Shown here: positions 1-7,776 of the stretch, one piece after another
Position numbering within the stretch: position 1 is the first letter of the stretch
How the letters are laid out: the number at the start of each line of letters is the position of its first letter
Assembly (NCBI GenBank): GCA_910576795.1
Contig: CAJTIX010000001.1
Location: 58,326 to 122,325 of the forward strand
Length of the DNA: 64,000 nt
Direction of reading: 5' to 3'
Origin: an uncultured Bacilli bacterium
Lineage (GTDB): Bacteria; Bacillota_I; Bacilli_A; RF39; UBA660
The notes under the pieces: generated by a model
Told to the model about the DNA's origin: nothing
The model's database searches: none
Seen by the model: only the letters and a program-made list of their open reading frames with translations
Made by a program: the position numbers and the translations under genes

Positions 1-10
1 GTAAGATATA

Positions 11-295
11 ATGGAAAATTTCTTAACTTGGGATGTTTTAACAACCTATGCAAGTTTTGTGTCAATGGTGTTTATGGTAGTAGAATTTACTAAAGATTTA
101 AAAATTATAAAGAAAATTCCAACAAAATATTGGAGTTTTTTTATTGCATTCATTTTGTTATGTGCAACAAATTTTGTAATGAATACATTTAGAGTTGCAG
201 ATATAATTCTATATTTATTGACTTCAATATCAATAAGTTTAGGATCAAATGGATTAAGTAATTTTAATAAGGGTAATAAAGAAGGTTTAAAATAA
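11..295 (+). CDS. Holin-like phage membrane protein
   Basis: A 94-residue protein with three hydrophobic segments (about residues 9-26, 40-57 and 63-78) and a charged, Lys-rich tail. Small size, multiple membrane spans and position just upstream of an endolysin are what one expects of a phage holin, which makes membrane holes that release the endolysin. No family signature is strong enough to prove this by eye, so the call rests on size, topology and context. The start lies 10 bases from the window edge, so the upstream ribosome site is only partly visible. It would form a lysis cassette with the next two genes. Confidence 0.65.
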   Translation: MENFLTWDVLTTYASFVSMVFMVVEFTKDLKIIKKIPTKYWSFFIAFILLCATNFVMNTFRVADIILYLLTSISISLGSNGLSNFNKGNKEGLK

Positions 296-333
296 TCTTC
301 TTTTTTACATAGATGAAAGGAATGGTGAAAATC

Positions 334-492
334 ATGGAAGAAGTAAAAGAAGTTGTTACTGAAGAAGTAACAGAAGAAATGGTTGAAGAAAGACCAGAAG
401 ATGTTGAATTACAAACAACATTTAATGAAGATTCAATGGATGTACTTTGTGAAGGTGCTGAAGTTGAAAATGAAGAAAAGGAAGGTGAATAG
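334..492 (+). CDS. Small acidic phage protein between holin and endolysin
   Basis: A 52-residue ORF that is extremely acidic: more than a third of residues are Glu or Asp, with repeats of the kind EEVKEVVTEEVTEE. It has no membrane segment and no recognised domain. It lies 38 bases after the holin-like gene and its stop is 2 bases before the endolysin start, so the three are almost certainly co-transcribed. An in-frame ATG at 313 is an alternative start. The function is unknown; a role in the lysis cassette is inferred from position only. Confidence 0.55.
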   Translation: MEEVKEVVTEEVTEEMVEERPEDVELQTTFNEDSMDVLCEGAEVENEEKEGE

Positions 493-494
493 TT

Positions 495-1364
495 ATGGGA
501 TTTAATATGAGAACTAGCAAACCAAGTGCTGGTAATAAATTTTATAACAATGGAAATAATGGTGGATATTCTTGGTGTATTAATGGTAATCCAACTGATA
601 AAGGTTGTAATGTTCTAGCAAACTGTGTTGGATATGCTTGTGGTAGATTTAATGAAATAATTGGATCTATGAAATATAAAGCATTATGCTGCAATGCTGA
701 AAATTTTATTGAAAGAGCAAAACAAGCAGAATTACAAGTTGTTAGTTATCCCACATTAGGTGGTATAATGGTATGGCAAAAAGGTTCAACATTATCAGGA
801 AATGATGGTGCAGGACATGTTGCAGTTGTTGAAAGAATTGATAGTGCTAATCAAATTTATACTTCTGAATCAGGATATGGTTCAAGTGCTTTTTGGAACT
901 CTATAAGAAGAAATGATAATGGAAGATGGGGATTAGGTAGTGGTTATACATTTAGAGGATGTATCGTTAATCCTGCTATTGGTGATGTTCATTATGTTGC
1001 ACCAGTAAACCCACAACCATCAGCACCAAATTCAGATATTAGCAATAAATCAGTTGATGAACTTGCAAAAGAAGTTATTGCTGGTAAATATGGAAATGGT
1101 GAAGATAGAAAAAATGCATTAGGTTCAAGATATAGTGAAGTTCAAGCAAGAGTAAATGAAATTCTTAACGGAAATAAACCATCTCAACCAAGTACACCTT
1201 CAGTTGATATTTTAACTTTGGTTAAAAAGACAATTCGTGGTGATTATGGAAATGGTAGTGCAAGAAGAAATGCACTTGGATCTAATTATGATGAAGTACA
1301 AAAGCAAGTGAATCTTAACATTAAAAATGGTACTACTAATTGGAATAATATAAGATTATACTAA
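495..1364 (+). CDS. Phage endolysin, CHAP domain plus two CW_7 repeats
   Basis: A 289-residue peptidoglycan hydrolase. Residues about 20-155 are a CHAP amidase/endopeptidase domain; the likely catalytic Cys44 is in NCVGYACGRF and the His108 in GAGHVAVVERI. After a Pro/Ser-rich linker come two CW_7 (Cpl-7-type) wall-binding repeats, about residues 186-224 and 236-275, each carrying the G-K/D-YGNG-x-x-R-x-NALG-x-x-Y core. No signal peptide is present, as expected for holin-dependent export. It follows the acidic gene by 2 bases. It marks the lysis end of a prophage that extends left of the window. Function is well supported by domain order; bond specificity is not visible. Confidence 0.9.
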   Translation: MGFNMRTSKPSAGNKFYNNGNNGGYSWCINGNPTDKGCNVLANCVGYACGRFNEIIGSMKYKALCCNAENFIERAKQAELQVVSYPTLGGIMVWQKGSTLSGNDGAGHVAVVERIDSANQIYTSESGYGSSAFWNSIRRNDNGRWGLGSGYTFRGCIVNPAIGDVHYVAPVNPQPSAPNSDISNKSVDELAKEVIAGKYGNGEDRKNALGSRYSEVQARVNEILNGNKPSQPSTPSVDILTLVKKTIRGDYGNGSARRNALGSNYDEVQKQVNLNIKNGTTNWNNIRLY

Positions 1365-1402
1365 TTTGTTACTAACCAGTTACTAACATAGTAAAATGTA
1401 AG

Positions 1403-1431
1403 TTACTGAACTTAAATTAAAAGTTCAGTAA
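1403..1431. terminator. Perfect 11-bp hairpin after the endolysin
   Basis: TTACTGAACTT (1403-1413) and its exact complement (1421-1431) enclose a 7-base loop. There is no strong T tail on the plus strand, so it may be a weak terminator or part of the prophage edge. The rest of 1365-1516 holds a short direct repeat GTTACTAAC (1368 and 1379) and the next promoter. Confidence 0.5.
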
Positions 1432-1459
1432 ATCCTTTATTTATAGGGATTTCAATAGA

Positions 1460-1488
1460 TTGTAAATTGAACTTTTTTATGATATAAT
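1460..1488 (+). promoter_or_regulatory. Sigma-A promoter for the XRE gene
   Basis: TTGTAA at 1460-1465, 17-base spacer, TATAAT at 1483-1488. It is followed by GGAGG at 1506-1510, six bases before the ATG at 1517. Confidence 0.7.
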
Positions 1489-1516
1489 GTTGGCGGATAG
1501 ATAACGGAGGTGCATC

Positions 1517-1849
1517 ATGATCCATGGTGAAGTAGTAAAACAAGAGAGAATAAAAAGAGGGCTTTCACAAGAAAAATTAGGTGAAATTTTGGGTGTAACA
1601 AAGGTATCTGTATGCGGATATGAAACGGGAGCAAGGACCCCTACCTTGAATACATTTATTCGATTACTAGATGTTTTGGAAATCACCCCGGATCAATTAC
1701 TTGGAAGGGAAGTAATGGCAGTCGCAGAAGAAGAGACAGCCTATGAATTTCCAATCACAGGGCAGGAAAGGGCTATGATCCAGATGGCCCGTACCAATGA
1801 AACATTTCGTTTGAAAATGCAAAAAGAATTCAATAAGTGTCAAAAATAG
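1517..1849 (+). CDS. XRE-family transcriptional regulator
   Basis: A 110-residue DNA-binding protein. Residues about 6-60 form a Cro/CI helix-turn-helix (RIKRGLSQEKLGEILGVTKVSVCGYETG..PTLNTFIRLLDVLEITPDQLLG). The C-terminal 50 residues have no recognised domain. It has its own promoter (1460-1488), an excellent GGAGG site and its own terminator, so it is a single-gene unit. It may be a prophage-linked repressor because it borders the lysis genes, but its base use looks like the host genes and the phage genes lie on the same strand upstream, so host origin is equally likely. Confidence 0.8.
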   Translation: MIHGEVVKQERIKRGLSQEKLGEILGVTKVSVCGYETGARTPTLNTFIRLLDVLEITPDQLLGREVMAVAEEETAYEFPITGQERAMIQMARTNETFRLKMQKEFNKCQK

Positions 1850-1850
1850 A

Positions 1851-1880
1851 AACTTCACAAAAATTTGTTGAAGTTTTTTT
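1851..1880 (+). terminator. Rho-independent terminator
   Basis: AACTTCA and TGAAGTT arms around an A/T loop, directly followed by a run of T. It closes the XRE gene. Confidence 0.7.
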
Positions 1881-1975
1881 CTATCAAAAATAATTATCTG
1901 AAATGATATAATTCTACTTTTAGTTCCTGTATAATAGTGGTATGAAAAGCTAAAATGAATATGAGGTGAAACATT

Positions 1976-2674
1976 ATGGACCAAGTGAAAATTGGAAAAT
2001 TTATTGCAGAGTGCAGAAAAAATCAAAATTTGACACAATCTGAATTGGCAGAGTACCTAGGTGTAAGTGATAGAAGTATATCGAAATGGGAAACAGGAAG
2101 ATGTATGCCAGATATATCACTAATGCAACCATTGTGTGAAAAGTTAGATATTACCATCAATGAATTATTCTGTGGAGAGAGATTAGAACCTGATATGGCG
2201 CAGAAGAAGTTAGAAGAAACCATAATAATCAATATTACGAGTCTGAAAGAAAAAACAAAAAAGATATTAAAATGTATTTTATTCATTTTTATATCCATTC
2301 CAATATTTCTACTTCTCGGTTTTATTTTATTTGAATTGGTACAAAATTATCGTCATGAAAGAATTGAATTACCAAAGGAAACAGGAAAGGCAAGTATCTG
2401 TCAATATAGTGATCATTTGTTGCATCTATCTATCCAAGCAGATAATCCTGCTTTTGTTACAACCCAAAATAGTGATGGAAAACAAGTATATAGATTATAT
2501 CGATTAAGAGATACCAAATTGATGCAAGATACTGCTTGGGGTGGGAATTATGTTATTCAGCTTGAACCAAGGGGAATAGAAATCGCTCTTATGGAAGTAC
2601 CAGATGAAATCTATTATTATACTGAACTATTATGGAAAAAAGGTATGAAAATTCCAATGTGTGAGGATAAATAA
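1976..2674 (+). CDS. Membrane-anchored XRE-family regulator
   Basis: A 232-residue protein with an N-terminal helix-turn-helix (about residues 5-62, QNLTQSELAEYLGVSDRSISKWETG), a short basic linker and one transmembrane helix at about residues 98-120. The remaining 110 residues would lie outside the membrane and are rich in beta-prone sequence; no sensor domain is recognised. The layout suggests a membrane-tethered transcription factor that responds to an envelope signal, which is inference. A GAGGTG ribosome site precedes the ATG; a TATAAT at 1930-1935 is a probable -10 box. Target genes cannot be told; pdp follows in the same direction after a terminator. Confidence 0.75.
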   Translation: MDQVKIGKFIAECRKNQNLTQSELAEYLGVSDRSISKWETGRCMPDISLMQPLCEKLDITINELFCGERLEPDMAQKKLEETIIINITSLKEKTKKILKCILFIFISIPIFLLLGFILFELVQNYRHERIELPKETGKASICQYSDHLLHLSIQADNPAFVTTQNSDGKQVYRLYRLRDTKLMQDTAWGGNYVIQLEPRGIEIALMEVPDEIYYYTELLWKKGMKIPMCEDK

Positions 2675-2701
2675 GATAGAGTATAATGAATTAGAATATG
2701 T

Positions 2702-2736
2702 AAAGAAACAATAAAAACAATATTCGTTTCTTTTTA
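2702..2736 (+). terminator. Terminator-like hairpin before pdp
   Basis: AAAGAAAC (2702-2709) and GTTTCTTT (2726-2733) are exact complements separated by 16 bases and followed by T-rich sequence. A TATAAT at 2744-2749 just downstream is the probable pdp -10 box. Confidence 0.5.
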
Positions 2737-2766
2737 TTTATGCTATAATCAAACTAGGTGAAACAT

Positions 2767-4038
2767 ATGAATTCAATAGAAATAATAACCAAGAAAAAAA
2801 ATAAGTTACAATTAACCAAAGAAGAAATTGCATTTATGGTAAATGGATATGTATCTGGTGATATTCCAGATTATCAAATGAGTGCCTTTTTGATGTCTAT
2901 TGTTTGTAATGGAATGACTATCGCAGAAACAATTGATTTAACAGATATTATGATTCAAAGTGGAGAAACAATTGATTTATCCGAAATTAAAGGAAAAATA
3001 GTGGATAAACATTCTACAGGTGGCATTGGTGACAAAACTACAATTGTATTAGCACCTCTCGTTGCTTCTGTTGGTGTCAATGTTGCGAAAATGAGTGGAA
3101 GAGGACTTGGCGTAACAGGTGGAACAATTGATAAATTAGAATCGATTCATGGATTTCAAGTAGAAACCACAAAAGAGGAATTTGTCAAACAAGTGAACCA
3201 AATTGGTGTTGCGATTATGAGCCAAACAGGGAATGTTGCGCCTGCCGATAAAAAAATATATGCCCTAAGGGATGTATCTGGTACAACAGAATCCATTCCT
3301 TTAGTAGCATCTAGTATAATGAGCAAAAAAATTGCTTCTGGTGCTGATGCGATTGTATTAGATGTCAAGGTAGGAAGTGGAGCTCTTATGAAAACAATAG
3401 AAGATGCTCATGCTTTGGCACATTGTATGATAGAAATCGGTGCGCATTATAAAAAACCAGTTAAATGTGTTTTGACCAACATGGATGAACCATTGGGATA
3501 TGCGATTGGAAACGGTATAGAAGTAATTGAAAGTATAGAAACTTTAAAAGGAAATGGCCCAAAAGATTTAGAAGAATTGGTGCTAACTTTAGGAAGTTTA
3601 ATGGTTAGTATCGCATTAGATTGTTCCAAAGAAAAAGCAAGTGAAATGTTACAAGAAAGCCTAAAAAATGGGAAAGGATATGATAAATTAAAAGAATTAA
3701 TCGCTTATCAAAAAGGTGATATCAATCAAATTGAACAAGACCCTTATATTTCCATCAAGAGTCCTGAAAGTGGATTTGTTACCAAAATTGATGCCAATCA
3801 AATTGGTGAAGTGGTTAAAAAACTAGGTGCTGGAAGAATGAAAAAAGAAGATTCGATTGATCATGGAGTAGGGATTCGTTTATCCGTAAAAGTAGGGGAT
3901 TTTGTGTTAGAAAACGAAGAATTATTGCGTGTATATTTTGATGGACAAGATGTAAGCGTGCAAGAAATTTTAGATTGCTTTACTTTTTCTCAAGATGTAA
4001 TAGAAAAACAACCTCTCATTTTGGAGATTATAGAATGA
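2767..4038 (+). CDS. pdp: Pyrimidine-nucleoside phosphorylase
   Basis: A 423-residue enzyme that phosphorolytically splits uridine or thymidine into base and (deoxy)ribose-1-phosphate for nucleoside salvage in the cytoplasm. It carries the family signatures KHSTGGIGDKTT (about residue 82) and SGRGLGVTGGTIDKLE (about 109), and the phosphate/ribose-binding SGADAIVLDVKVGSGALMKT region. The length is close to the Bacillus enzyme (about 430). The ATG at 2767 is preferred because AGGTG at 2756-2760 is then a well-spaced ribosome site; an in-frame GTG at 2758 lies inside that site. The stop overlaps the next start as ATGA. Whether it prefers uridine or thymidine cannot be read from sequence. Confidence 0.92.
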   Translation: MNSIEIITKKKNKLQLTKEEIAFMVNGYVSGDIPDYQMSAFLMSIVCNGMTIAETIDLTDIMIQSGETIDLSEIKGKIVDKHSTGGIGDKTTIVLAPLVASVGVNVAKMSGRGLGVTGGTIDKLESIHGFQVETTKEEFVKQVNQIGVAIMSQTGNVAPADKKIYALRDVSGTTESIPLVASSIMSKKIASGADAIVLDVKVGSGALMKTIEDAHALAHCMIEIGAHYKKPVKCVLTNMDEPLGYAIGNGIEVIESIETLKGNGPKDLEELVLTLGSLMVSIALDCSKEKASEMLQESLKNGKGYDKLKELIAYQKGDINQIEQDPYISIKSPESGFVTKIDANQIGEVVKKLGAGRMKKEDSIDHGVGIRLSVKVGDFVLENEELLRVYFDGQDVSVQEILDCFTFSQDVIEKQPLILEIIE

Positions 4039-4709
4039 TTTTAGTAATATTTACTATTTTGATTATTTGTTTCATTATAATGTTAGTACCCTTTATAAAA
4101 TTTTCCGTAATTCCTTTGCCAATTGTGCCATTCTTGTTATTCATTTTACTTCTGTTGATTGTTCCGTTTATTTATAAGGTCAGAAGACAATGTAAACAAT
4201 ATGGTGTCAAAAATGTATTCCGCATGTCATATCATGGAAAATCAATTGAAATGAATGATTATATTTATATGATGTTAAACCAGAATAAAGACTATCATAT
4301 CATCAAACAATGGGAAGATAAATTCTTGGTTTTAACGGAAGATGGTATCTATTTATTTACTTGGTTATATGGGAGAGGTATTATTACAGGTAATGTCAAA
4401 GATGAACTATTATTTTTAGGTTCTGGAAAACATAAAATTCAAATCACAAACCCATTAAATCAATTTCAAAATCTACAAGAACAATTGGAAACGATAATAG
4501 ATTGTTCTATTACTGCTTATTTAGTCATTGAAAACCATTCCCAATTTTTAGTACCAGAAAATAAGATAGAAACTATTTGGTTAAAAGATGTATATAATAC
4601 AATGATGAAACCAAAGAAAAAACAATATACAATTGAACAATTACTTGTTTATAGTCAAGTAGTAGATAAATGGTTGTCAAATAATGTCAACAATTCCGTA
4701 ATTGCTTGA
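4035..4709 (+). CDS. Membrane protein of unknown function
   Basis: A 224-residue protein translationally coupled to pdp (ATGA overlap). The first 50 residues form two hydrophobic spans (about 2-20 and 27-46) with a basic stop-transfer sequence after them. The remaining cytoplasmic part has no recognised domain; its end (PLNQFQNLQEQLETII...ITAYLVIENHSQFLVPEN) distantly recalls the last part of NERD-type domains, but the catalytic front part of that fold is not visible, so no function is assigned. Confidence 0.65.
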   Translation: MILVIFTILIICFIIMLVPFIKFSVIPLPIVPFLLFILLLLIVPFIYKVRRQCKQYGVKNVFRMSYHGKSIEMNDYIYMMLNQNKDYHIIKQWEDKFLVLTEDGIYLFTWLYGRGIITGNVKDELLFLGSGKHKIQITNPLNQFQNLQEQLETIIDCSITAYLVIENHSQFLVPENKIETIWLKDVYNTMMKPKKKQYTIEQLLVYSQVVDKWLSNNVNNSVIA

Positions 4710-4753
4710 AACCCCAAAGAATATAGTATATTATCATAATAGGGAGTGATAAT

Positions 4754-4951
4754 ATGATACAACCATCTATTGATAAGTTACTAAGTCAAGTAGGTTCAAA
4801 GTATTTATTGGTCAACTTAATTTCGAAACGTGTACAAGAAATGCAAGAAAATAATCATTATCAATTAAAAGAGAATGAATATACTTCCAAAAAAGAAATT
4901 GGACGTGCACTCGAAGAAGTAGCCAAAAATATGATCCATACAGAAGCGTAA
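4754..4951 (+). CDS. rpoZ: RNA polymerase omega subunit
   Basis: A 65-residue protein with the conserved omega start MIQPSIDKLLSQVGSKYLLV and the KRVQEM and GRALEEV segments. Omega helps assemble and stabilise RNA polymerase by holding the beta-prime subunit. The length is typical for Bacillota. In many relatives rpoZ follows gmk; here it stands alone after an unrelated membrane protein. An AGGGAG ribosome site lies just upstream of the ATG. Confidence 0.93.
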   Translation: MIQPSIDKLLSQVGSKYLLVNLISKRVQEMQENNHYQLKENEYTSKKEIGRALEEVAKNMIHTEA

Positions 4952-4968
4952 TTGCTTTTTTTTAGGAC

Positions 4969-4997
4969 TTGAATAACGAACATACGTATGTTATAAT
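4969..4997 (+). promoter_or_regulatory. recX promoter with a 14-bp palindrome between -35 and -10
   Basis: TTGAAT (4969-4974), 17-base spacer and TATAAT (4992-4997). The spacer holds AACATACGTATGTT (4979-4992), a perfect palindrome touching the -10 box. Preceded by CG it reads CGAACATACGT, close to one side of the Bacillota LexA/DinR box (GAAC-N4-GTTC), although the right half-site departs from consensus. A repressor bound here would block RNA polymerase directly. Confidence 0.7.
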
Positions 4998-5017
4998 ACA
5001 TACAAAGGTGTGATCTT

Positions 5018-5791
5018 ATGAAAATTACAAAAATTCAAAAGATGAAAAGTGGTAAATATAAAATTGAATTGGATAAACAAACCAAGATAACGACTTATGA
5101 TGAGGTCATTCTAAAAAATAATTTACTTTTTAAACAAGACATCAATCTAGAATTACAAAATCAGATTGCAAAAGACACAAGCGAATATGATGGTTATTAT
5201 AAGGCATTGAAATACATTACAACCAAAATGCGTAGTGAAAAAGAAATGTATACTTATTTAGAAAAAACTGGTTTGCCAGAAGAAGAACAAAAGAAAATTA
5301 TTGCGAAATTAAAAGAAAATGGAATGCTGAATGAAAAACAGTTTATTTCGTCTTTTATTGCTGATAAAGTGCATTTATCTAATTTAGGCCCTAATCAAAT
5401 TAGAAAGGAACTTGAAAATCACAATATAGATACTGATAAAATTATAGAAGAGTTGAGTCACTATGAAGATTCTATTTTTGAAGAAAAACTAAAAAAAATC
5501 ATTCAAAAGAGAGTATTAGCTGATCATAAACATTCCAAGCATCAATTAAAGCAAAAGCTACTTATGGATTTGATACATTTGGGTTATGAAAAAGAACAAA
5601 TTTGTTCTATTTTGGAAACCATTTCTTATAATGACCAAGATCAGTTAGAAAAAGAATATCAATCTTTGTATCATAAATTATCTAAAAAATATGAAGGCAT
5701 TATATTAAAAAATCAAATCAAAAATAAGCTATATCAAAAAGGGTTTACAATAGATGACATTAATGCTATTCTAGAGTTAGAAAGAGGGTAA
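5018..5791 (+). CDS. recX: Regulatory protein RecX
   Basis: A 257-residue helical protein of the RecX family, which binds RecA filaments and limits or modulates strand exchange. The helical repeat core is visible as ALKYITTKMRSEKEMYTYLE...IIAKLKENGMLNEKQFISSFIADK, followed by further three-helix units (LGPNQIRKELENHNID and KHQLKQKLLMDLIHLGYEKEQI). The length matches the long Bacilli type. The promoter contains a palindrome resembling a LexA box, which would fit SOS control. The next gene starts 2 bases after the stop. Confidence 0.88.
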   Translation: MKITKIQKMKSGKYKIELDKQTKITTYDEVILKNNLLFKQDINLELQNQIAKDTSEYDGYYKALKYITTKMRSEKEMYTYLEKTGLPEEEQKKIIAKLKENGMLNEKQFISSFIADKVHLSNLGPNQIRKELENHNIDTDKIIEELSHYEDSIFEEKLKKIIQKRVLADHKHSKHQLKQKLLMDLIHLGYEKEQICSILETISYNDQDQLEKEYQSLYHKLSKKYEGIILKNQIKNKLYQKGFTIDDINAILELERG

Positions 5792-5793
5792 TT

Positions 5794-6024
5794 ATGGAAG
5801 TAAAAGTGAAAGGCATTTATAAACATTATAAAGGAGATTATTATATTGTGGAGGAAATCGCCACTCATAGTGAAACTTTAGAAAAAATGGTGATATATAG
5901 AGGGTTATATGAAGATAGTCCTTTATGGGTAAGACCATATGATTTATTTGTCGATGAAGTGAATAAAAATGGTCAAAAGAATCGTTTCGCATTACAAGAA
6001 ATTGCTAGCGTTAATACAAAATAA
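5794..6024 (+). CDS. DUF1653 small protein
   Basis: A 76-residue protein matching DUF1653: YKHYKGDYYIVEEIATHSETLEKMVIYRGLY...LWVRPYDLFVDEV. The family is a small beta-barrel-like domain with conserved HSET and WVRP motifs and no established function. It begins 2 bases after recX and ends in the next terminator, so it is the last gene of a recX transcript. Confidence 0.85.
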   Translation: MEVKVKGIYKHYKGDYYIVEEIATHSETLEKMVIYRGLYEDSPLWVRPYDLFVDEVNKNGQKNRFALQEIASVNTK

Positions 6025-6046
6025 AAAAGAACTTTGGGTTCTTTTT
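6024..6046. terminator. Bidirectional terminator between convergent genes
   Basis: AAAAAGAAC (6024-6032) and GTTCTTTTT (6038-6046) around a 5-base loop. The A run before and T run after make it serve both recX-DUF1653 and the converging PPIase gene. Confidence 0.85.
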
Positions 6047-6049
6047 AGT

Positions 6050-7102
6050 TTATTCTAATTCACTGATAATGCTTTTATATATTTTATCCATTTTAGTATC
6101 GTTGATTTCTAATTTGTAGTCTTTTCTAATTTGTACCCAAGTTTTATCGCCAAGTTGTTTGTCTTCTTCTAATTTATTTGATACAAGGATATTTTTTACA
6201 CTTTCTTTGCTGCTTTCTAAAGTTGGTTTTTCTCCTTCACTTATCTTTAAAATTACATGATATCCATAAGTACTTTTTACTGGTTCTTTGGTATATTCAT
6301 TGTCTTTTAATTCAAGAGAAGCATTATAGAATTCTGTAACTACATCATCCCTGTCAAAGTCAGAAATTAATCCTTCTTCTCCTTTGGAACCAGTATCATC
6401 AGAATATGTATTTACTAACTCAGCCCAAGCAGCACCTTCATTTAATTTTTGAATTACTTCTTGTGCTTTCGCTTTTGCAGCTTCTTCAGCTTTTTGTTTT
6501 TCCTCACTTGTTGTAGCACTTTCTGGCTTGATTAAAATATGTTTTACAGTTAATTTTCCATGTACTTCTTTTTCATAATAAGCATTGATTTCATCTTCGC
6601 TCAAATGATCAGCAATGTACTTTTCAATTACTTTATTTTTTTTGTAGTCAGAAATGAATACTTTCAATAACTCATCTTCGCTATCATAACCATAGTTTGT
6701 TAAAACAGTACTGAATTTGTACCCCATACTTTCATATTGTTGTTTTAAAGCAGCAAGTTGTGCAGATGCGTATTTTTTAGCGGCATCATTATCCTCGAAT
6801 TCTTTGTTTGCAATATAGTCATCAATGGTATTGATTAATATATTAGTACCATATTGTGCTTTCAATTCATCAAACAAATCCTCTGATGTAATTTCTTTTC
6901 CCTCAACAGATGCAATAATCTCTTTTCCATCTTTTAATTTTGCTTCATGTCCTTTGATCACTATGATTAAAATAATCATCAAAAGTAAGCATGCGATTAC
7001 AAGTAAGGCAATGGTAATGTTTTGTGTCTTTTTGTCCATCATACTTGATTGGCTGTTTTCTTTCTTTTCATTTACAACGATATTTTTTTTACTTTTTGTC
7101 AT
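6050..7102 (-). CDS. Membrane-anchored parvulin-type peptidyl-prolyl isomerase
   Basis: A 350-residue foldase of the PrsA/SurA kind. A basic N-terminus precedes one transmembrane helix (about residues 28-49), so it is anchored by a signal anchor rather than the lipobox of classical PrsA. A helical SurA-N-like part follows, then a PPIC rotamase domain at about 185-285 (LTVKHILIKPE, ELVNTYSDDTGSKGEEG, STYGYHVILKI). It would catalyse prolyl isomerisation and help fold secreted proteins on the outer face of the membrane. AAAGGAGG lies upstream of the ATG. It is convergent with the recX unit. Confidence 0.87.
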   Translation of the reverse strand: MTKSKKNIVVNEKKENSQSSMMDKKTQNITIALLVIACLLLMIILIIVIKGHEAKLKDGKEIIASVEGKEITSEDLFDELKAQYGTNILINTIDDYIANKEFEDNDAAKKYASAQLAALKQQYESMGYKFSTVLTNYGYDSEDELLKVFISDYKKNKVIEKYIADHLSEDEINAYYEKEVHGKLTVKHILIKPESATTSEEKQKAEEAAKAKAQEVIQKLNEGAAWAELVNTYSDDTGSKGEEGLISDFDRDDVVTEFYNASLELKDNEYTKEPVKSTYGYHVILKISEGEKPTLESSKESVKNILVSNKLEEDKQLGDKTWVQIRKDYKLEINDTKMDKIYKSIISELE

Positions 7103-7248
7103 CTTTTATCCTCCTTTAATTTCCATATATAATATTATCAAAGATTTTAAAAAAAGACAAGAAAAACGATAAATTGGGTCATAAGTATTCACACATATTT
7201 GATTTTTCCATAGAATAATGTGAAAAGACAAAAAAGGAGGAATGCTTT

Positions 7249-7332
7249 ATGTGTAATACAGGAGTATCTGGAGCTGCTATCGTTTTAGTATTATTTATTC
7301 TTTTAATTATTATACTTGGTGCCTACATTTAG
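7249..7332 (+). CDS. Tiny hydrophobic protein, YjcZ-like
   Basis: A 27-residue peptide with a short polar start (MCNTGVSG) and one hydrophobic helix ending GAYI. AAAAAGGAGG precedes the ATG at ideal distance. It resembles the small YjcZ/sporulation-associated membrane peptides of Bacilli in size, the Gly/Ala-Ile-Val-Leu helix and tandem occurrence with the next gene. Function is unknown. Confidence 0.6.
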   Translation: MCNTGVSGAAIVLVLFILLIIILGAYI

Positions 7333-7348
7333 GACGTAAGGAGGTGCT

Positions 7349-7477
7349 ATGATGGCTTGTTCAAATTCTTGCAACACAAATACAAAACCAAATTGTAATA
7401 ATGGTAGTGGATATGTATGCATCGTTGTATTATATATCTTACTTGCTATTATTATTGGTTCATTCATTGCATGGTAA
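7349..7477 (+). CDS. Tiny Cys-containing hydrophobic protein, YjcZ-like
   Basis: A 42-residue peptide: a polar Asn/Cys-rich front (ACSNSCNTNTKPNCNNGSGY) and one transmembrane helix ending IIIGSFIAW. It lies 16 bases after the preceding tiny gene, with AAGGAGG upstream; either of two consecutive ATGs (7349, 7352) could start it. The pair looks like a duplicated small sporulation-type membrane peptide gene. No function is established. Confidence 0.6.
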   Translation: MMACSNSCNTNTKPNCNNGSGYVCIVVLYILLAIIIGSFIAW

Positions 7478-7502
7478 AAAGGGGAACAAATCCCTTTTTA
7501 TT
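7476..7502 (+). terminator. Rho-independent terminator
   Basis: AAAAAGGG (7476-7483) pairs with CCCTTTTT (7492-7499) around an 8-base loop, with T/A-rich sequence after. Confidence 0.8.
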
Positions 7503-7563
7503 ATGAATTGTCATATTTTTTTGCCCTTTTTCATAATATCTATTAAATTTATAAAAAAGGGTA

Positions 7564-7592
7564 TTGCCAAAATTTAAAAAATACGGTATACT
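7564..7592 (+). promoter_or_regulatory. tRNA-Ile promoter
   Basis: TTGCCA (7564-7569), exactly 17 bases, TATACT (7587-7592). The tRNA-Asn promoter at 15588 uses the same TTGCCA with the same preceding GGTA. Confidence 0.8.
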
Positions 7593-7613
7593 TTAATAGT
7601 CATTTGAATATTT

Positions 7614-7690
<77 letters not shown>

Positions 7691-7700
7691 TAGGAATATC

Positions 7701-7730
7701 AAACTCGAATGAAAATTCGAGTTTTATTAT
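7701..7730 (+). terminator. Terminator of tRNA-Ile
   Basis: AAACTCGAAT (7701-7710), GAAA tetraloop, ATTCGAGTTT (7715-7724), then a T-rich tail. The same AAACTCGAA...TTCGAGTTT stem recurs after tRNA-Thr. Confidence 0.9.
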
Positions 7731-7776
7731 AAATAAAAATATGCTATAATATCCTATAAATTTATGGGGGAAAATT

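Noticed and set aside
1365..1516. Prophage attachment site after the endolysin
   Set aside because: Short GTTACTAAC repeats are too small, and the other prophage end is outside the window, so no att pair can be shown.
6825..7172. Plus-strand ORF opposite the PPIase gene
   Set aside because: It has no ribosome site and its composition mirrors the PPIase membrane segment; it is a shadow frame.
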